DNA of 7,136 bases from Deltaproteobacteria bacterium (GCA_011056825.1 DSBH01000285.1:1-7136); one strand, 5' to 3'. Positions 1-6,980 are shown, counted from the stretch's first letter. The notes: generated by a model from the sequence alone, not told the origin. Numbers and translations are program-made.

Positions 1-68
1 ATATATAGCCGTCGTTCGAACTTTCATTGCTACCATAGTAAAAATGAAATATCAAGCAATTTGGCGAT

Positions 69-779
69 TTAAAGCGCCGAAGACCCGTGAGAAACCGCCG
101 TTTTCGACCGGACGATTTCCATGACCGACTGAACGACCTCCTCGCGGGTCATCCTGGTCGTATCCAGGACTATCGCGTCGCCGGACGGCTTCAGCGGCGC
201 TATCGATCTCGTCATATCCTGTTCGTCCCGAAACGACATGTCTTTCAGCACATCATCGTATTGCGCGTCTTCACCGCGTTCCGTCAATTCAAGATATCGT
301 CGTTTCGCCCGTTCCGACGGGTCGGCGTCCAAAAATATTTTTATGTCGGCATCGGGGAACACGACCGTTCCCATATCGCGTCCTTCCGCGATAATGCCGC
401 CCGCCGCTCCCGCCTCTCTCTGAAGCGGCAGCAACGCACGGCGGACGCCCGGCAGTCTCGAAACACGGGAGGCCGCCATTCCTGTCTCGTCCGTTCGAAT
501 CCTCCGGTCCATCTCTTCGCCGTCGGCAAAAATCCTCATTCGACCCGCGGCCTCATCCACGACGACCAATATATCGCCGCACAAAAGGGACAGGCGGTCT
601 TCATCATCCAGCGACACTTCCCGTTCGCGGGCAAGCCAGGCAACAGTCCTGTAGAGGGCTCCCGTGTCAAGGCAACAGTAGCCCGCACGTTCGGCAAACA
701 GGCTGCACACGGTACTCTTGCCCGTGCCGGCGGGACCGTCAACCACGATGATCGGTCTTTTCCTCCTGCCGTCCACCAA
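69..779 (-). CDS. cmk: Cytidylate kinase ((d)CMP kinase)
   Basis: This cytosolic enzyme phosphorylates CMP and dCMP to the diphosphates with ATP, in pyrimidine salvage and supply of CTP/dCTP. The 236-residue product has the family's motifs in order: P-loop GPAGTGKST (about 15-23), LDTGALYR (37-44), SRVSRLPGVR before the NMP-binding insert (104-113), EGRDMGTVVFPDA (132-144), the FLDADPSERAKRRY helix (149-162) and the RD..D..R lid residues R184, D185, D188, R191. Length is normal for the short bacterial form. The start is uncertain: TTG at 779-777 or GTG at 776-774, both behind a G-rich run (complement of 780-787). The AGGAGG at codons 5-6 has no good start behind it, and starting later would erode the first beta strand. 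It is divergent from the M48 protease gene and its usual partners (aroA, ispH, rpsA) are not visible here. Identification is secure; the exact start is not. Confidence 0.95.
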   Translation of the reverse strand: MVDGRRKRPIIVVDGPAGTGKSTVCSLFAERAGYCCLDTGALYRTVAWLAREREVSLDDEDRLSLLCGDILVVVDEAAGRMRIFADGEEMDRRIRTDETGMAASRVSRLPGVRRALLPLQREAGAAGGIIAEGRDMGTVVFPDADIKIFLDADPSERAKRRYLELTERGEDAQYDDVLKDMSFRDEQDMTRSIAPLKPSGDAIVLDTTRMTREEVVQSVMEIVRSKTAVSHGSSAL

Positions 780-1119
780 CCCCCCCCTGTCAGCCGCCCC
801 GGAACAGTCACAAACGCCGATCCCGCCGGGGAAGCCTTCCCGAGAATACGTTTCATCCGGAAAAATAAAAAAGCCCCACTACCACACAACCGTAATGCTG
901 TCAAAGCGCGAATTGTCCACCGGCATGTTTCGTACGCGGCGCGATTCTTCCAGCCGGATGAAAGGCATGCGTTTCATTCTGGATGTACTTTTTTTATCCC
1001 GATTTTTCAAACGGATAAAATGTCACGCGGTATGAACGCCGACCGTGTTTCCCCTCACCTCCGAAATAAGCGATCGGTTGAGACTGTTCATGGTACAGAC
1101 AGTTCAAATCTCGTGGTTG

Positions 1120-1289
1120 CCCGGTCTATCCTTCGACGGGGGTCATTGATACCCGGTCTATCCTTCGACGAGCTCAGGATGACCGGGGGTCGACCAATCC
1201 GTTCGGCCTCGTGTGCCCCCTTCAGGGGGTAGAGCCCTTCGACAAGGCTCAGGACAGGCTTTGTCGAAGGCCTCAGGATGACCGGGGGT
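1120..1289. repeat. Cluster of REP-like intergenic repeats
   Basis: Two direct-repeat pairs are readable. CCCGGTCTATCCTTCGACG occurs at 1120-1138 and again at 1152-1170. CTCAGGATGACCGGGGGT occurs at 1173-1190 and again at 1272-1289. The second unit (1152-1190) reads as one complete element, 'CCTTCGACGAGCTCAGGATGACC'-like. The third is interrupted by the hairpin at 1236-1270, which carries CTTCGAC in both orientations. A smaller C5-TTCA-G5 hairpin sits at 1216-1229. Units of this 'CTTCGAC(A/G)AGCTCAGGATGA' type are familiar as dispersed intergenic repeats in many bacterial genomes. Their conceptual translations give recurring spurious peptides such as PVLSLVEG and ILSSSKD. The function here is unknown. 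Confidence 0.75.
1236..1270. repeat. Inverted repeat / hairpin within the repeat cluster
   Basis: CCTTCGACAA (1236-1245) is the exact reverse complement of TTGTCGAAGG (1261-1270). The stem can continue inward through four further pairs, two of them G-T, leaving a seven-base loop (1250-1256). No T-tract follows on either strand, so it is not an intrinsic terminator. It looks like the palindromic core of the dispersed repeat. Confidence 0.7.
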
Positions 1290-1342
1290 GAATAAGGGGC
1301 TTTACAGACCATCAATCGCGGATTTTGGGTTACTGCATTACC

Positions 1343-1371
1343 TTGTCTGAAAACGCAAAACACGTTATCAT
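1343..1371 (+). promoter_or_regulatory. Sigma-70-type promoter for the M48 protease gene
   Basis: TTGTCT (1343-1348, four of six matches to TTGACA) and TATCAT (1366-1371, five of six matches to TATAAT) are separated by 17 bases, the ideal spacing. Transcription would begin near 1378. That gives a leader of about 30 bases to ATG 1408 but only about 15 to GTG 1393, which slightly favours the later start. Confidence 0.5.
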
Positions 1372-1407
1372 CACTCACAATTATAAGCGGAAGTGACGAA
1401 ACGTTTC

Positions 1408-2802
1408 ATGAAGAAGAACCGTATTTCCATAGTGCTGCGGGTGATCGTACTCGCCATGCTGGTGACCGTTTTCGCGGCGGCGTTCCCCGCGCCTTCTCAC
1501 GCCGATTTCACGTACGAGGATGAGAAGCGGCTGGGAAAGGAATTTTATGAAAAAATCAAGGAAGCCGACATGCTCGTGAAAGATGAGCAGCTGAACGAGT
1601 ATATCGATAAAATCGGGCGGCGTCTTCTCACGCGGGACAATCGCTATCCGCTTGACTTCACCTTTTCCGTCATTCGGAGTTCGGGCATCAACGCCTTCGC
1701 GACTCCCGGCGGCTATATATATCTCTTCACGGGACTTATAAACCTTGTTGAAAACGAGAGCCAGCTGGCGGGCGTCCTGGCCCACGAGATAGCCCATATT
1801 CAGGCCCGGCACATCGCGCAGATGATCGCCAAATCAAAGCAACACAGTATCGCCACGCTTGCCGCTCTCATCGCGGGAGCGTTCCTCGGCGGCGGCGAAG
1901 GAGCGGCCGTCATGGGAAGTCTGGCCAGCGCCACTTCCGCGTCGATGAGCCTGAAATACAGCCGTGAGCACGAAGAAGAGGCCGACCGCCTCGGCATGTC
2001 CTACCTGACCGGCGCGGGGTACAACGGCAGGGGCATGCTTGAATTCTTAAAGATCATGCAATTCAACCAGTATTATTCAACAGCGATACCCTCGTATTTT
2101 CTGACCCACCCGAAAACGTCGGACCGCATCACCTATCTTACCATGCTGCTGGAAACGCGCTATTCCGACAAAGGGGCGAAAGAAATCGTCGGCGGCCTCC
2201 CCCGCTATCAAACACGGCTACATCTGATGTTCGGCACCCCGCGAGACAACATGCGCATCTTTTCCGACCGTATCGACCGCAACCCCGATGACGTGGAAGC
2301 CCTCTACGGGCTCGCCGTGTCGGAGAGCGAAATGGGACGGATCGAATCGTCGCGCCGGCATTTTCGCAGGGCGCTGGAACTGAGCCCGCTCGACTGGGAA
2401 ATTACCAGGGATTTCGGCATCAGTCTCTTTGAACAGGGCAACGTGGAATACGCGCTCGCCATGCTGAAACGCGCCTACGGCATGAAAAAGGAAGACCGCG
2501 ACATCCTTTTTTACCTGGGACGGTGTTATGAAACCATGAATCAGCCCGAGACTGCCATCAGCTATTTCCGGCATGTCAACACAACCGATCCCGACGACGA
2601 GGACACCCTTTACCATCTCGCCGTCAATTACGGAAACACGGGCGAATTGGGGCTGTCGCATTATTATTTTGGATTTTATTTTAAAAAAACAGGCAAAACG
2701 AAAAGCGCCCTTTTTCATTTCCGCACCGCCCTCGAACACCTGTCCACCGACAGCCCCCAGGCCGGTGATATTCGAAAGGCGATGGAAACAATGGAGGCGT
2801 GA
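1408..2802 (+). CDS. Exported M48 metalloprotease with C-terminal TPRs (BepA-like)
   Basis: This is a predicted periplasmic zinc endopeptidase resembling BepA/YfgC, which in E. coli degrades or assists misassembled outer-membrane proteins such as LptD. From ATG 1408 it has 464 residues, close to E. coli BepA (487). A signal peptide spans about 1-32: basic MKKNR, a hydrophobic core, then SHA before Asp33, with no lipobox. The peptidase domain contains NAFATPGGYIYLFTGLI (95-111), zinc motif HEIAH (126-130), YSREHEEEADRLG (184-196) whose Glu191 is the likely third ligand, and THPKTSDRI with His234. Residues from about 275 are helical TPR-like repeats, for example ALYGLAVSESEMGR and ILFYLGRCYETMNQ. 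GTG 1393 would add five residues; I prefer ATG because nothing before 1393 is a usable ribosome binding site and the promoter sits close. An exact GAAACGTTTC palindrome (1398-1407) abuts the start. Family is certain; orthology to BepA is inferred. Confidence 0.9.
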   Translation: MKKNRISIVLRVIVLAMLVTVFAAAFPAPSHADFTYEDEKRLGKEFYEKIKEADMLVKDEQLNEYIDKIGRRLLTRDNRYPLDFTFSVIRSSGINAFATPGGYIYLFTGLINLVENESQLAGVLAHEIAHIQARHIAQMIAKSKQHSIATLAALIAGAFLGGGEGAAVMGSLASATSASMSLKYSREHEEEADRLGMSYLTGAGYNGRGMLEFLKIMQFNQYYSTAIPSYFLTHPKTSDRITYLTMLLETRYSDKGAKEIVGGLPRYQTRLHLMFGTPRDNMRIFSDRIDRNPDDVEALYGLAVSESEMGRIESSRRHFRRALELSPLDWEITRDFGISLFEQGNVEYALAMLKRAYGMKKEDRDILFYLGRCYETMNQPETAISYFRHVNTTDPDDEDTLYHLAVNYGNTGELGLSHYYFGFYFKKTGKTKSALFHFRTALEHLSTDSPQAGDIRKAMETMEA

Positions 2803-2923
2803 CGGTCCATATAATCTCTGTCGCCCTGCCCTTTTCAGCATCACCACCGTCTTTGATTATACCGCCGCATGTGATATGTGGGAGCGAAGTTCGCGGGACG
2901 TACCTGCTTGACATTGATTCGGA

Positions 2924-2930
2924 AAGGAGA
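2924..2930 (+). promoter_or_regulatory. Shine-Dalgarno site deciding the pepA start
   Basis: AAGGAGA is a strong ribosome binding site. From its GGAG core it lies 6 bases before TTG 2936 but 12 bases before the in-frame ATG 2942. The spacing favours the TTG while the codon favours the ATG. The two products differ by only two residues (MA before MKIS). Confidence 0.6.
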
Positions 2931-2935
2931 GTTCA

Positions 2936-4462
2936 TTGGCCATGAAAATCTCGATCGCGAAAAAAACACCGGAAAGCTGCAAAACCGAAGCCCTGATCGT
3001 CGGTTGTCACGAAGATACGGTAACTTCGCTTGAAGGCGCCGCGCGGCGCCTGGATAAAAAAGGCGGCGGTTTGCTTTCCCGGATAATCGATATAGGCGAT
3101 TTTACGGGCAAACTCAATAAAACCGCGCTGGTCTACACGGAAGGAAAATTACCGTCGAAGCGTATACTCATGCTGGGACTCGGCCCGAAGAAAGAAATAA
3201 CACGGGAAAAGATACGAGTCGCCTTTGCCGGCGCGGCGCGGACGCTTCGCGAAAGCAGGATTCGGAGCTTCTCCCTTTCCCTGGATTTCGGAAACGACAC
3301 GCTTCACCTCGACGAATCGACGAGCGCCGCCGTCGAAGGAATGCTCCTGGGACTTTATCGTTTCGAAACCTTCAAAACAGCGCGGACCGACCCGCCCGAT
3401 GTTTCGTCCATCACGCTTATAGCCGACGATCCGTCATCCGCGGAAATGGCGAGAAAGTCGCTCCACGAAGCTCGCATAATCTGTGACGCCGTAACACTCA
3501 CCCGCGACCTTGTCACTACCCCGGCCAACGAAATGACCCCTTCGAAACTGGCGGACACCGCCCGGCAGGCGGGCCGATCAAAAACACTTTCGGTCAATAT
3601 TATCGACGCCACGGCGATGAAACGAATCGGCATGAACGCCCTGCTCGGCGTCGCCTGCGGAAGCGCCCAGCCGCCGAAACTGATCGTCCTCAATTATCAG
3701 GGGGGCGCGTCGAAATCAGCACCGGTCGTACTGGTTGGCAAGGGCGTTACGTTCGACAGCGGCGGTCTCGATCTCAAGCCCACCTCGGGCATGGAAACCA
3801 TGAAAGACGACATGGCCGGCGGCGCCGTGGTACTGTCTGTCCTCAAGGCCGCCGCCGCCCTGAAGCTTCCCCTGAATCTCGTCGGGCTGGTTCCGTCTGT
3901 CGAAAACATGCCGGGAGACCGCGCTTACAGACCCGGGGATGTTCTTCGCTCGCTTTCGGGACAAACCATCGAAGTCGTCAATACCGACGCCGAAGGCCGG
4001 CTCATTCTCGCCGACGCGCTCACCTACGCCCGCCGCTTCAAACCGGCCCTCCTTATCGATATCGCCACCCTGACGGGCGCCTGTATCGTCGCCCTGGGCG
4101 ACCACCTGACAGGCATGCTGGGCAACGACGACAGCATCAAGGATCTTCTCAAAAATGCCTCCGAAACCACCGGCGAAGCGCTCTGGGAGCTGCCTTTATG
4201 GGAGGAATATGACGACCTCATCAAGAGCGACGTCGCGGACATGAAAAACGCCGGCGCCCGATCCGGAGGCGCCATCACCGCGGCGCTGTTTCTGAAAAAG
4301 TTCGTCGGTGAAACGCCGTGGGTCCACCTGGACATAGCGGGACCGTCCTTCCTCGCCAAGGACAAGGGATACATTCCGAAGGGCGCGTCCGGCGTTGGCG
4401 TCCGCCTGCTGCTTGAATTCCTGAAACAACGCTCACAGGACGCGAATGGATCCCATTCTTGA
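2936..4462 (+). CDS. pepA: Leucyl aminopeptidase (M17 family, PepA-type)
   Basis: This cytosolic, two-metal aminopeptidase removes N-terminal residues from peptides and would complete turnover of imported or proteasome-like protease products. E. coli PepA also binds DNA (XerCD cer recombination, carAB control), which the sequence cannot show here. The 508-residue product matches the family length (E. coli 503). The N-terminal macro-like domain covers about 1-170 and the catalytic domain the rest. All active-site residues are present (numbered from ATG 2942): Lys267 and Asp272 in GKGVTFDSGG, catalytic Lys279, Asp290 in KDDMAGG, and Asp349, Glu351 and Arg353 in NTDAEGR. Each is offset by three from the E. 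coli positions. The start is taken as TTG 2936 for ribosome-site spacing, with ATG 2942 as the alternative. Its last 17 bases overlap the dppD-like gene, implying one mRNA and translational coupling. The 133-base gap before it has no clear terminator, so read-through from the protease gene is possible. Confidence 0.96.
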   Translation: MAMKISIAKKTPESCKTEALIVGCHEDTVTSLEGAARRLDKKGGGLLSRIIDIGDFTGKLNKTALVYTEGKLPSKRILMLGLGPKKEITREKIRVAFAGAARTLRESRIRSFSLSLDFGNDTLHLDESTSAAVEGMLLGLYRFETFKTARTDPPDVSSITLIADDPSSAEMARKSLHEARIICDAVTLTRDLVTTPANEMTPSKLADTARQAGRSKTLSVNIIDATAMKRIGMNALLGVACGSAQPPKLIVLNYQGGASKSAPVVLVGKGVTFDSGGLDLKPTSGMETMKDDMAGGAVVLSVLKAAAALKLPLNLVGLVPSVENMPGDRAYRPGDVLRSLSGQTIEVVNTDAEGRLILADALTYARRFKPALLIDIATLTGACIVALGDHLTGMLGNDDSIKDLLKNASETTGEALWELPLWEEYDDLIKSDVADMKNAGARSGGAITAALFLKKFVGETPWVHLDIAGPSFLAKDKGYIPKGASGVGVRLLLEFLKQRSQDANGSHS

Positions 4463-5420
4463 GATAGAAAACCTGAAAACCGTGTTTCACACGCGCAGAG
4501 GCACCGTCGGCGCCGTCGACGGCGTCACCCTCGCCCTGAACTATGGCGACACTCTGGGCATCGTCGGCGAATCGGGATGCGGGAAAACCGTGCTGGCCCT
4601 CTCGGTCATGCGGCTCATTCCGCGCCCGCCCGGCGACATCGCCGAAGGTTCTATACGATTCAAGGGCCGTGATCTCCTCGGACTTTCGGAAAAAGAAATG
4701 AGAAGCCTTCGGGGCCGGGAAATTTCCATGGTCTTCCAGGAACCGATGAATTCCCTCAATCCCGTCATCAAAATCGGCGATCAGGTCGCGGAAACGATCA
4801 GGCTTCACCGGGGACTTTCACAAAAAGCGGCCCTGGACCAGTCCCTGGAGATGCTGAAACTGGTCGGCATGCCTTCGGCGGAGGAACGCCTGAAAAGTTA
4901 TCCCCACCAGTTGAGCGGCGGCATGCGGCAGCGGGTGATGATCGCCATGGCCCTTTCCTGCGACCCGTCGCTGATGCTCGCCGACGAGCCGACCACCGCT
5001 CTCGACGTCACCATACAGGCACAGATACTCGACCTGATCAACCGGCTGAAAACCGAATCGGGAACGTCCGTCATCATGATAACGCATGACCTCGGCGTAA
5101 TCGCCGAAGCCGCCCAGTACGCCGCCGTTATGTATGCCGGCCAGGTCGTCGAATACTGCTCCGTGGAGGAACTTTTCTCGAACCCGCTTCATCCCTACAC
5201 GGTCGGTCTCATGGAATCGACACCGCGCATGTCCGTCCCCGGTGATCGCCAGGGCGATCTCAAGGTCATTCCGGGCACCGTGCCCAACCTGCTCAACCTT
5301 CCTCCCGGTTGCAGGTTTCAGGACCGATGCGCTTTCACCATGCCCCGGTGCCGGAAGGAAGACCCTCCCATAATCAGTGTACCCGGCGGGCACGACGTGC
5401 GCTGCTGGAAATACCGGTGA
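4446..5420 (+). CDS. dppD: Oligopeptide/dipeptide ABC transporter ATP-binding protein (DppD/OppD-like)
   Basis: This is one of the two cytoplasmic ATPase subunits that power a peptide (Dpp/Opp) or nickel-type importer by pairing with a DppF/OppF subunit. The 324-residue length is typical. In order it carries Walker A GESGCGKT (41-48), Q-loop Gln98 in VFQEP, signature LSGGMRQ (156-162), Walker B LMLADE (176-181) with EPTTALD, and switch His214 in THDLG. The C-terminal oligopeptide-transporter domain has NPLHPYT and four cysteines, C289, C295, C302 and C320 (C-X5-C-X6-C-X17-C). In related DppD proteins this region is reported to hold an iron-sulfur cluster. AGGA (4437-4440) precedes the ATG inside the end of pepA. 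The neighbour dppF follows after 10 bases. No permease or binding-protein gene accompanies it, so the substrate (peptides, nickel or another solute) cannot be fixed; the symbol denotes subunit type only. Confidence 0.9.
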   Translation: MDPILEIENLKTVFHTRRGTVGAVDGVTLALNYGDTLGIVGESGCGKTVLALSVMRLIPRPPGDIAEGSIRFKGRDLLGLSEKEMRSLRGREISMVFQEPMNSLNPVIKIGDQVAETIRLHRGLSQKAALDQSLEMLKLVGMPSAEERLKSYPHQLSGGMRQRVMIAMALSCDPSLMLADEPTTALDVTIQAQILDLINRLKTESGTSVIMITHDLGVIAEAAQYAAVMYAGQVVEYCSVEELFSNPLHPYTVGLMESTPRMSVPGDRQGDLKVIPGTVPNLLNLPPGCRFQDRCAFTMPRCRKEDPPIISVPGGHDVRCWKYR

Positions 5421-5430
5421 GTGAACGATC

Positions 5431-6504
5431 ATGAACACGTTTCCTCAAGAAAACACGACAAGCGGTCAGCCGGTAAAAAACGCCGGGAGCGCGCCCGTTC
5501 TGCTGGACGTTGTCGATCTCAAAAAATATTTTCACGTCGTAAGCGGCCTTTTCACGCGCCGCCGTGCAACCGTCAAAGCCGTGGACGGTGTCTCGCTCAG
5601 CGTTGTAAAGGGAGAAACACTCGGCCTGGTGGGAGAAAGCGGCTGCGGAAAATCAACACTGGGCCGCGTCATAGCCCGCCTTGAAACACCCACCGACGGC
5701 ATGATCCTCTTCGACGGCAACAACGTCGCCGACATCGACGGCAGTGAACTGCGAAACTTCAGAAAACGGGTCCAGCTCATCTTCCAGGACCCCTATTCCT
5801 CGCTTAATCCGCGCATGAGCACCGGCGCCATCGTCGGAGAAGCCTTGGGCATACACAACATCGCGAAAGGAAAAGAACGAAAGCGGCGCGTAAGCGAACT
5901 TCTCAAAACCGTCGGACTTACTGAAGAACAGGCCGACCGTTATCCCCACGAGTTCAGCGGCGGTCAGCGGCAACGCATCGGCATCGCCCGGGCCCTGTCG
6001 GTCAATCCCGATCTGATCATCGCCGATGAACCGGTCTCCGCCCTGGACGTCTCAATCCAGGCCCAGATACTCAACCTGCTGAAGCGACTCCAGCACGAGT
6101 TCGGCTTGACCTATATTTTCATAAGCCATGACCTGAGCGTCGTGGGGCACGTAAGCGACCGGATCGCCGTCATGTACCTGGGAAAAATCGTGGAACTGGG
6201 CGAAAAATCGCAGATCCTTCAAACACCCCTTCATCCCTACACTCGCGCCCTTCTCTCGGCCGTGCCCATGCCCGACCCCCGGTCGGAAAAGACCCGCATT
6301 CCCCTTGCCGGCGACATACCCAGTCCATTCGCCCCACCATCGGGCTGTGCCTTTCATCCCCGCTGCCCCTTCCGGATGGACATCTGTTCAACCCTGGAGC
6401 CGGAACTGACACAACGCGAAAACGGCCATTTCGCGGCCTGCCACCTGCCGGAAGATGCATTTAACACGGGATACGCCGACAAACCACCGTTAAAAAATAC
6501 TTGA
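5431..6504 (+). CDS. dppF: Oligopeptide/dipeptide ABC transporter ATP-binding protein (DppF/OppF-like)
   Basis: This is the second ATPase half of the importer, expected to heterodimerise with the upstream DppD-like protein beneath the membrane permeases. The 357 residues include a polar, probably disordered extension of about 20 residues. Then come LKKYFHVVSGLFTRRRATVKAV (30-51), the family's typical first strand with insertion, Walker A GESGCGKS (68-75), Q-loop Gln119 in IFQDPYSSLNPR, signature FSGGQRQR (175-182), Walker B LIIADE (195-200) with EPVSALD, and switch His233 in SHDLSVV. The C-terminal domain has TPLHPYT and cysteines C306, C312, C319 and C337, spaced exactly as in its partner. 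It starts 10 bases after the dppD stop with only a weak GGTGAG (5416-5421) ahead, consistent with coupled translation. It is the last protein gene before the tRNAs. Subunit type is firm; substrate is not. Confidence 0.9.
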   Translation: MNTFPQENTTSGQPVKNAGSAPVLLDVVDLKKYFHVVSGLFTRRRATVKAVDGVSLSVVKGETLGLVGESGCGKSTLGRVIARLETPTDGMILFDGNNVADIDGSELRNFRKRVQLIFQDPYSSLNPRMSTGAIVGEALGIHNIAKGKERKRRVSELLKTVGLTEEQADRYPHEFSGGQRQRIGIARALSVNPDLIIADEPVSALDVSIQAQILNLLKRLQHEFGLTYIFISHDLSVVGHVSDRIAVMYLGKIVELGEKSQILQTPLHPYTRALLSAVPMPDPRSEKTRIPLAGDIPSPFAPPSGCAFHPRCPFRMDICSTLEPELTQRENGHFAACHLPEDAFNTGYADKPPLKNT

Positions 6505-6529
6505 CGGAACATGAACAAAAGATTATGAG
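6501..6529 (+). promoter_or_regulatory. Candidate promoter for the tRNA pair
   Basis: TTGACG (6501-6506, five of six matches) and TATGAG (6524-6529, four of six) are 17 bases apart. The -35 box overlaps the dppF stop codon (6502-6504). Transcription would start near 6536, leaving a leader of about 57 bases that RNase processing would remove. No terminator separates dppF from the tRNAs, so co-transcription from the upstream operon is the alternative. Confidence 0.4.
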
Positions 6530-6592
6530 TGACACCAATTTTCAAACGGCGGTTGCCCCGGAACGGGCTGAAAAACTTTTAAACAATAAAAC

Positions 6593-6669
6593 GCGCCCGT
6601 AGCTCAGCTGGATAGAGTCGCAGACTTCGAATCTGTTGGTCGTAGGTTCGAATCCTACCGGGCGTACCA
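6593..6669 (+). tRNA. tRNA-Arg (anticodon TCG)
   Basis: It folds into a full cloverleaf of 77 bases including an encoded CCA. The acceptor GCGCCCG (6593-6599) pairs with CGGGCGT (6659-6665), the first pair being G-T. The D stem GCTC/GAGT is at 6602-6605 and 6615-6618. The anticodon stem GCAGA/TCTGT encloses loop CTTCGAA, with anticodon TCG at 6627-6629, reading CGA. The T arm is GTAGG-TTCGAAT-CCTAC (6642-6658). Discriminator A6666 is followed by CCA (6667-6669). The amino acid follows directly from the anticodon. Confidence 0.95.
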
Positions 6670-6701
6670 GACAAAAGACCGTAACACGTTTTTGATATAG
6701 A

Positions 6702-6777
6702 GAGCTGCTAGCTCAGCTGGTAGAGCAACTGACTCTTAATCAGTAGGTTCGGGGTTCGAGTCCCCGGCAGCTCACCA
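6702..6777 (+). tRNA. tRNA-Lys (anticodon CTT)
   Basis: It is a perfect cloverleaf of 76 bases with encoded CCA. The acceptor GAGCTGC (6702-6708) pairs with GCAGCTC (6767-6773). The D arm is GCTC/GAGC. The anticodon stem ACTGA/TCAGT encloses CTCTTAA, with anticodon CTT at 6735-6737, reading AAG. The T arm is CGGGG-TTCGAGT-CCCCG (6750-6766). Discriminator A6774 and CCA (6775-6777) follow. It lies 32 bases after tRNA-Arg with no terminator between them, so the two are probably one transcript. Its 3' end is the last clearly native sequence before the AT-richer right edge. Confidence 0.97.
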
Positions 6778-6787
6778 ATCAAAACAG

Positions 6788-6818
6788 GGGGTTAGGCGTT
6801 ACACCTAACCCCTTTTTT
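6788..6818 (+). terminator. Intrinsic terminator after the tRNA genes
   Basis: GGGGTTAGG (6788-6796) pairs perfectly with CCTAACCCC (6804-6812) around a seven-base loop. Six T residues (6813-6818) follow immediately. It sits 10 bases after the tRNA-Lys CCA, in the right orientation to end the tRNA and possibly the whole peptide-gene transcript. Confidence 0.92.
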
Positions 6819-6892
6819 GTAACTAAAAAGGTCCACATACGGTCGAGCAGTTTCCATTTTGGAAAGTGTTGCGTATTACTCAGGGAACATAG

Positions 6893-6943
6893 CACTTAAT
6901 TATTTGAGATACTGCCTGACGCCTTTCCCCAGACAATTAAGTG
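6893..6943. repeat. Inverted repeat CACTTAATT / AATTAAGTG
   Basis: Nine bases at 6893-6901 are the exact reverse complement of 6935-6943, separated by 33 bases. The right arm lies within a second near-palindrome, GACAATTAAGTGTC (6932-6945), with one mismatched pair. No target duplication or transposase accompanies it, so its nature is open. Confidence 0.5.
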
Positions 6944-6980
6944 TCGTATCCCCCTGAACGCCTGCGGTTAGCTTTGGTGC

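Larger units (their letters stand above)
780..1407. other. Gene-poor divergent intergenic region
   Basis: About 630 bases between the divergent cmk and M48 protease genes. I see no credible protein: the open frames here have no recognisable domain and run into the repeats or antisense to cmk. The cmk-proximal half holds several TTTCAT/ATGAAA motifs, including TTTCATCCGG (851-860), its exact inverted copy CCGGATGAAA (954-963), and a 20-base near-palindrome (958-977). The other half holds the REP-like repeat patch and the protease promoter. A perfect TTGACA lies on the minus strand (complement of 899-904), pointing at cmk, but its best -10 is poor, so I do not call a cmk promoter. Confidence 0.6.

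Noticed and set aside
63..78. GGCG...CGCC hairpin at the cmk stop as a terminator
   Set aside because: A four-pair stem around the stop codon with no clean T-tract is too weak to call.
876..904. Minus-strand TTGACA with a 17-base spacer as cmk promoter
   Set aside because: The -10 at that spacing is TAGTGG, only two of six matches, so it stays unsupported.
87..1232. Long 381-codon open frame on the plus strand
   Set aside because: It is antisense to the clearly conserved cmk gene, then runs through the repeat cluster. It has no domain and a composition typical of a shadow frame.
1120..1289. Repeat cluster as a CRISPR array
   Set aside because: Units are unequal, in both orientations, and lack uniform spacers or cas genes.
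1088..1378. 96-codon minus-strand frame containing PVLSLVEG and ILSSSKD
   Set aside because: These peptides are translations of the REP-like repeats, a well-known source of spurious annotated proteins.
2908..2935. Perfect TTGACA just before pepA as a promoter
   Set aside because: At proper spacing the -10 would fall on the start codon and reads GTTCAT; no usable -10 is present.
6555..6580. GCCC...GGGC hairpin after dppF as a terminator
   Set aside because: The stem is only four pairs and no T-tract follows.
6525..6602. Small 25-residue frame beginning MSDTNFQTAVAPERAEK
   Set aside because: It ends inside tRNA-Arg, overlaps the candidate promoter, and has no good ribosome binding site or recognisable family.
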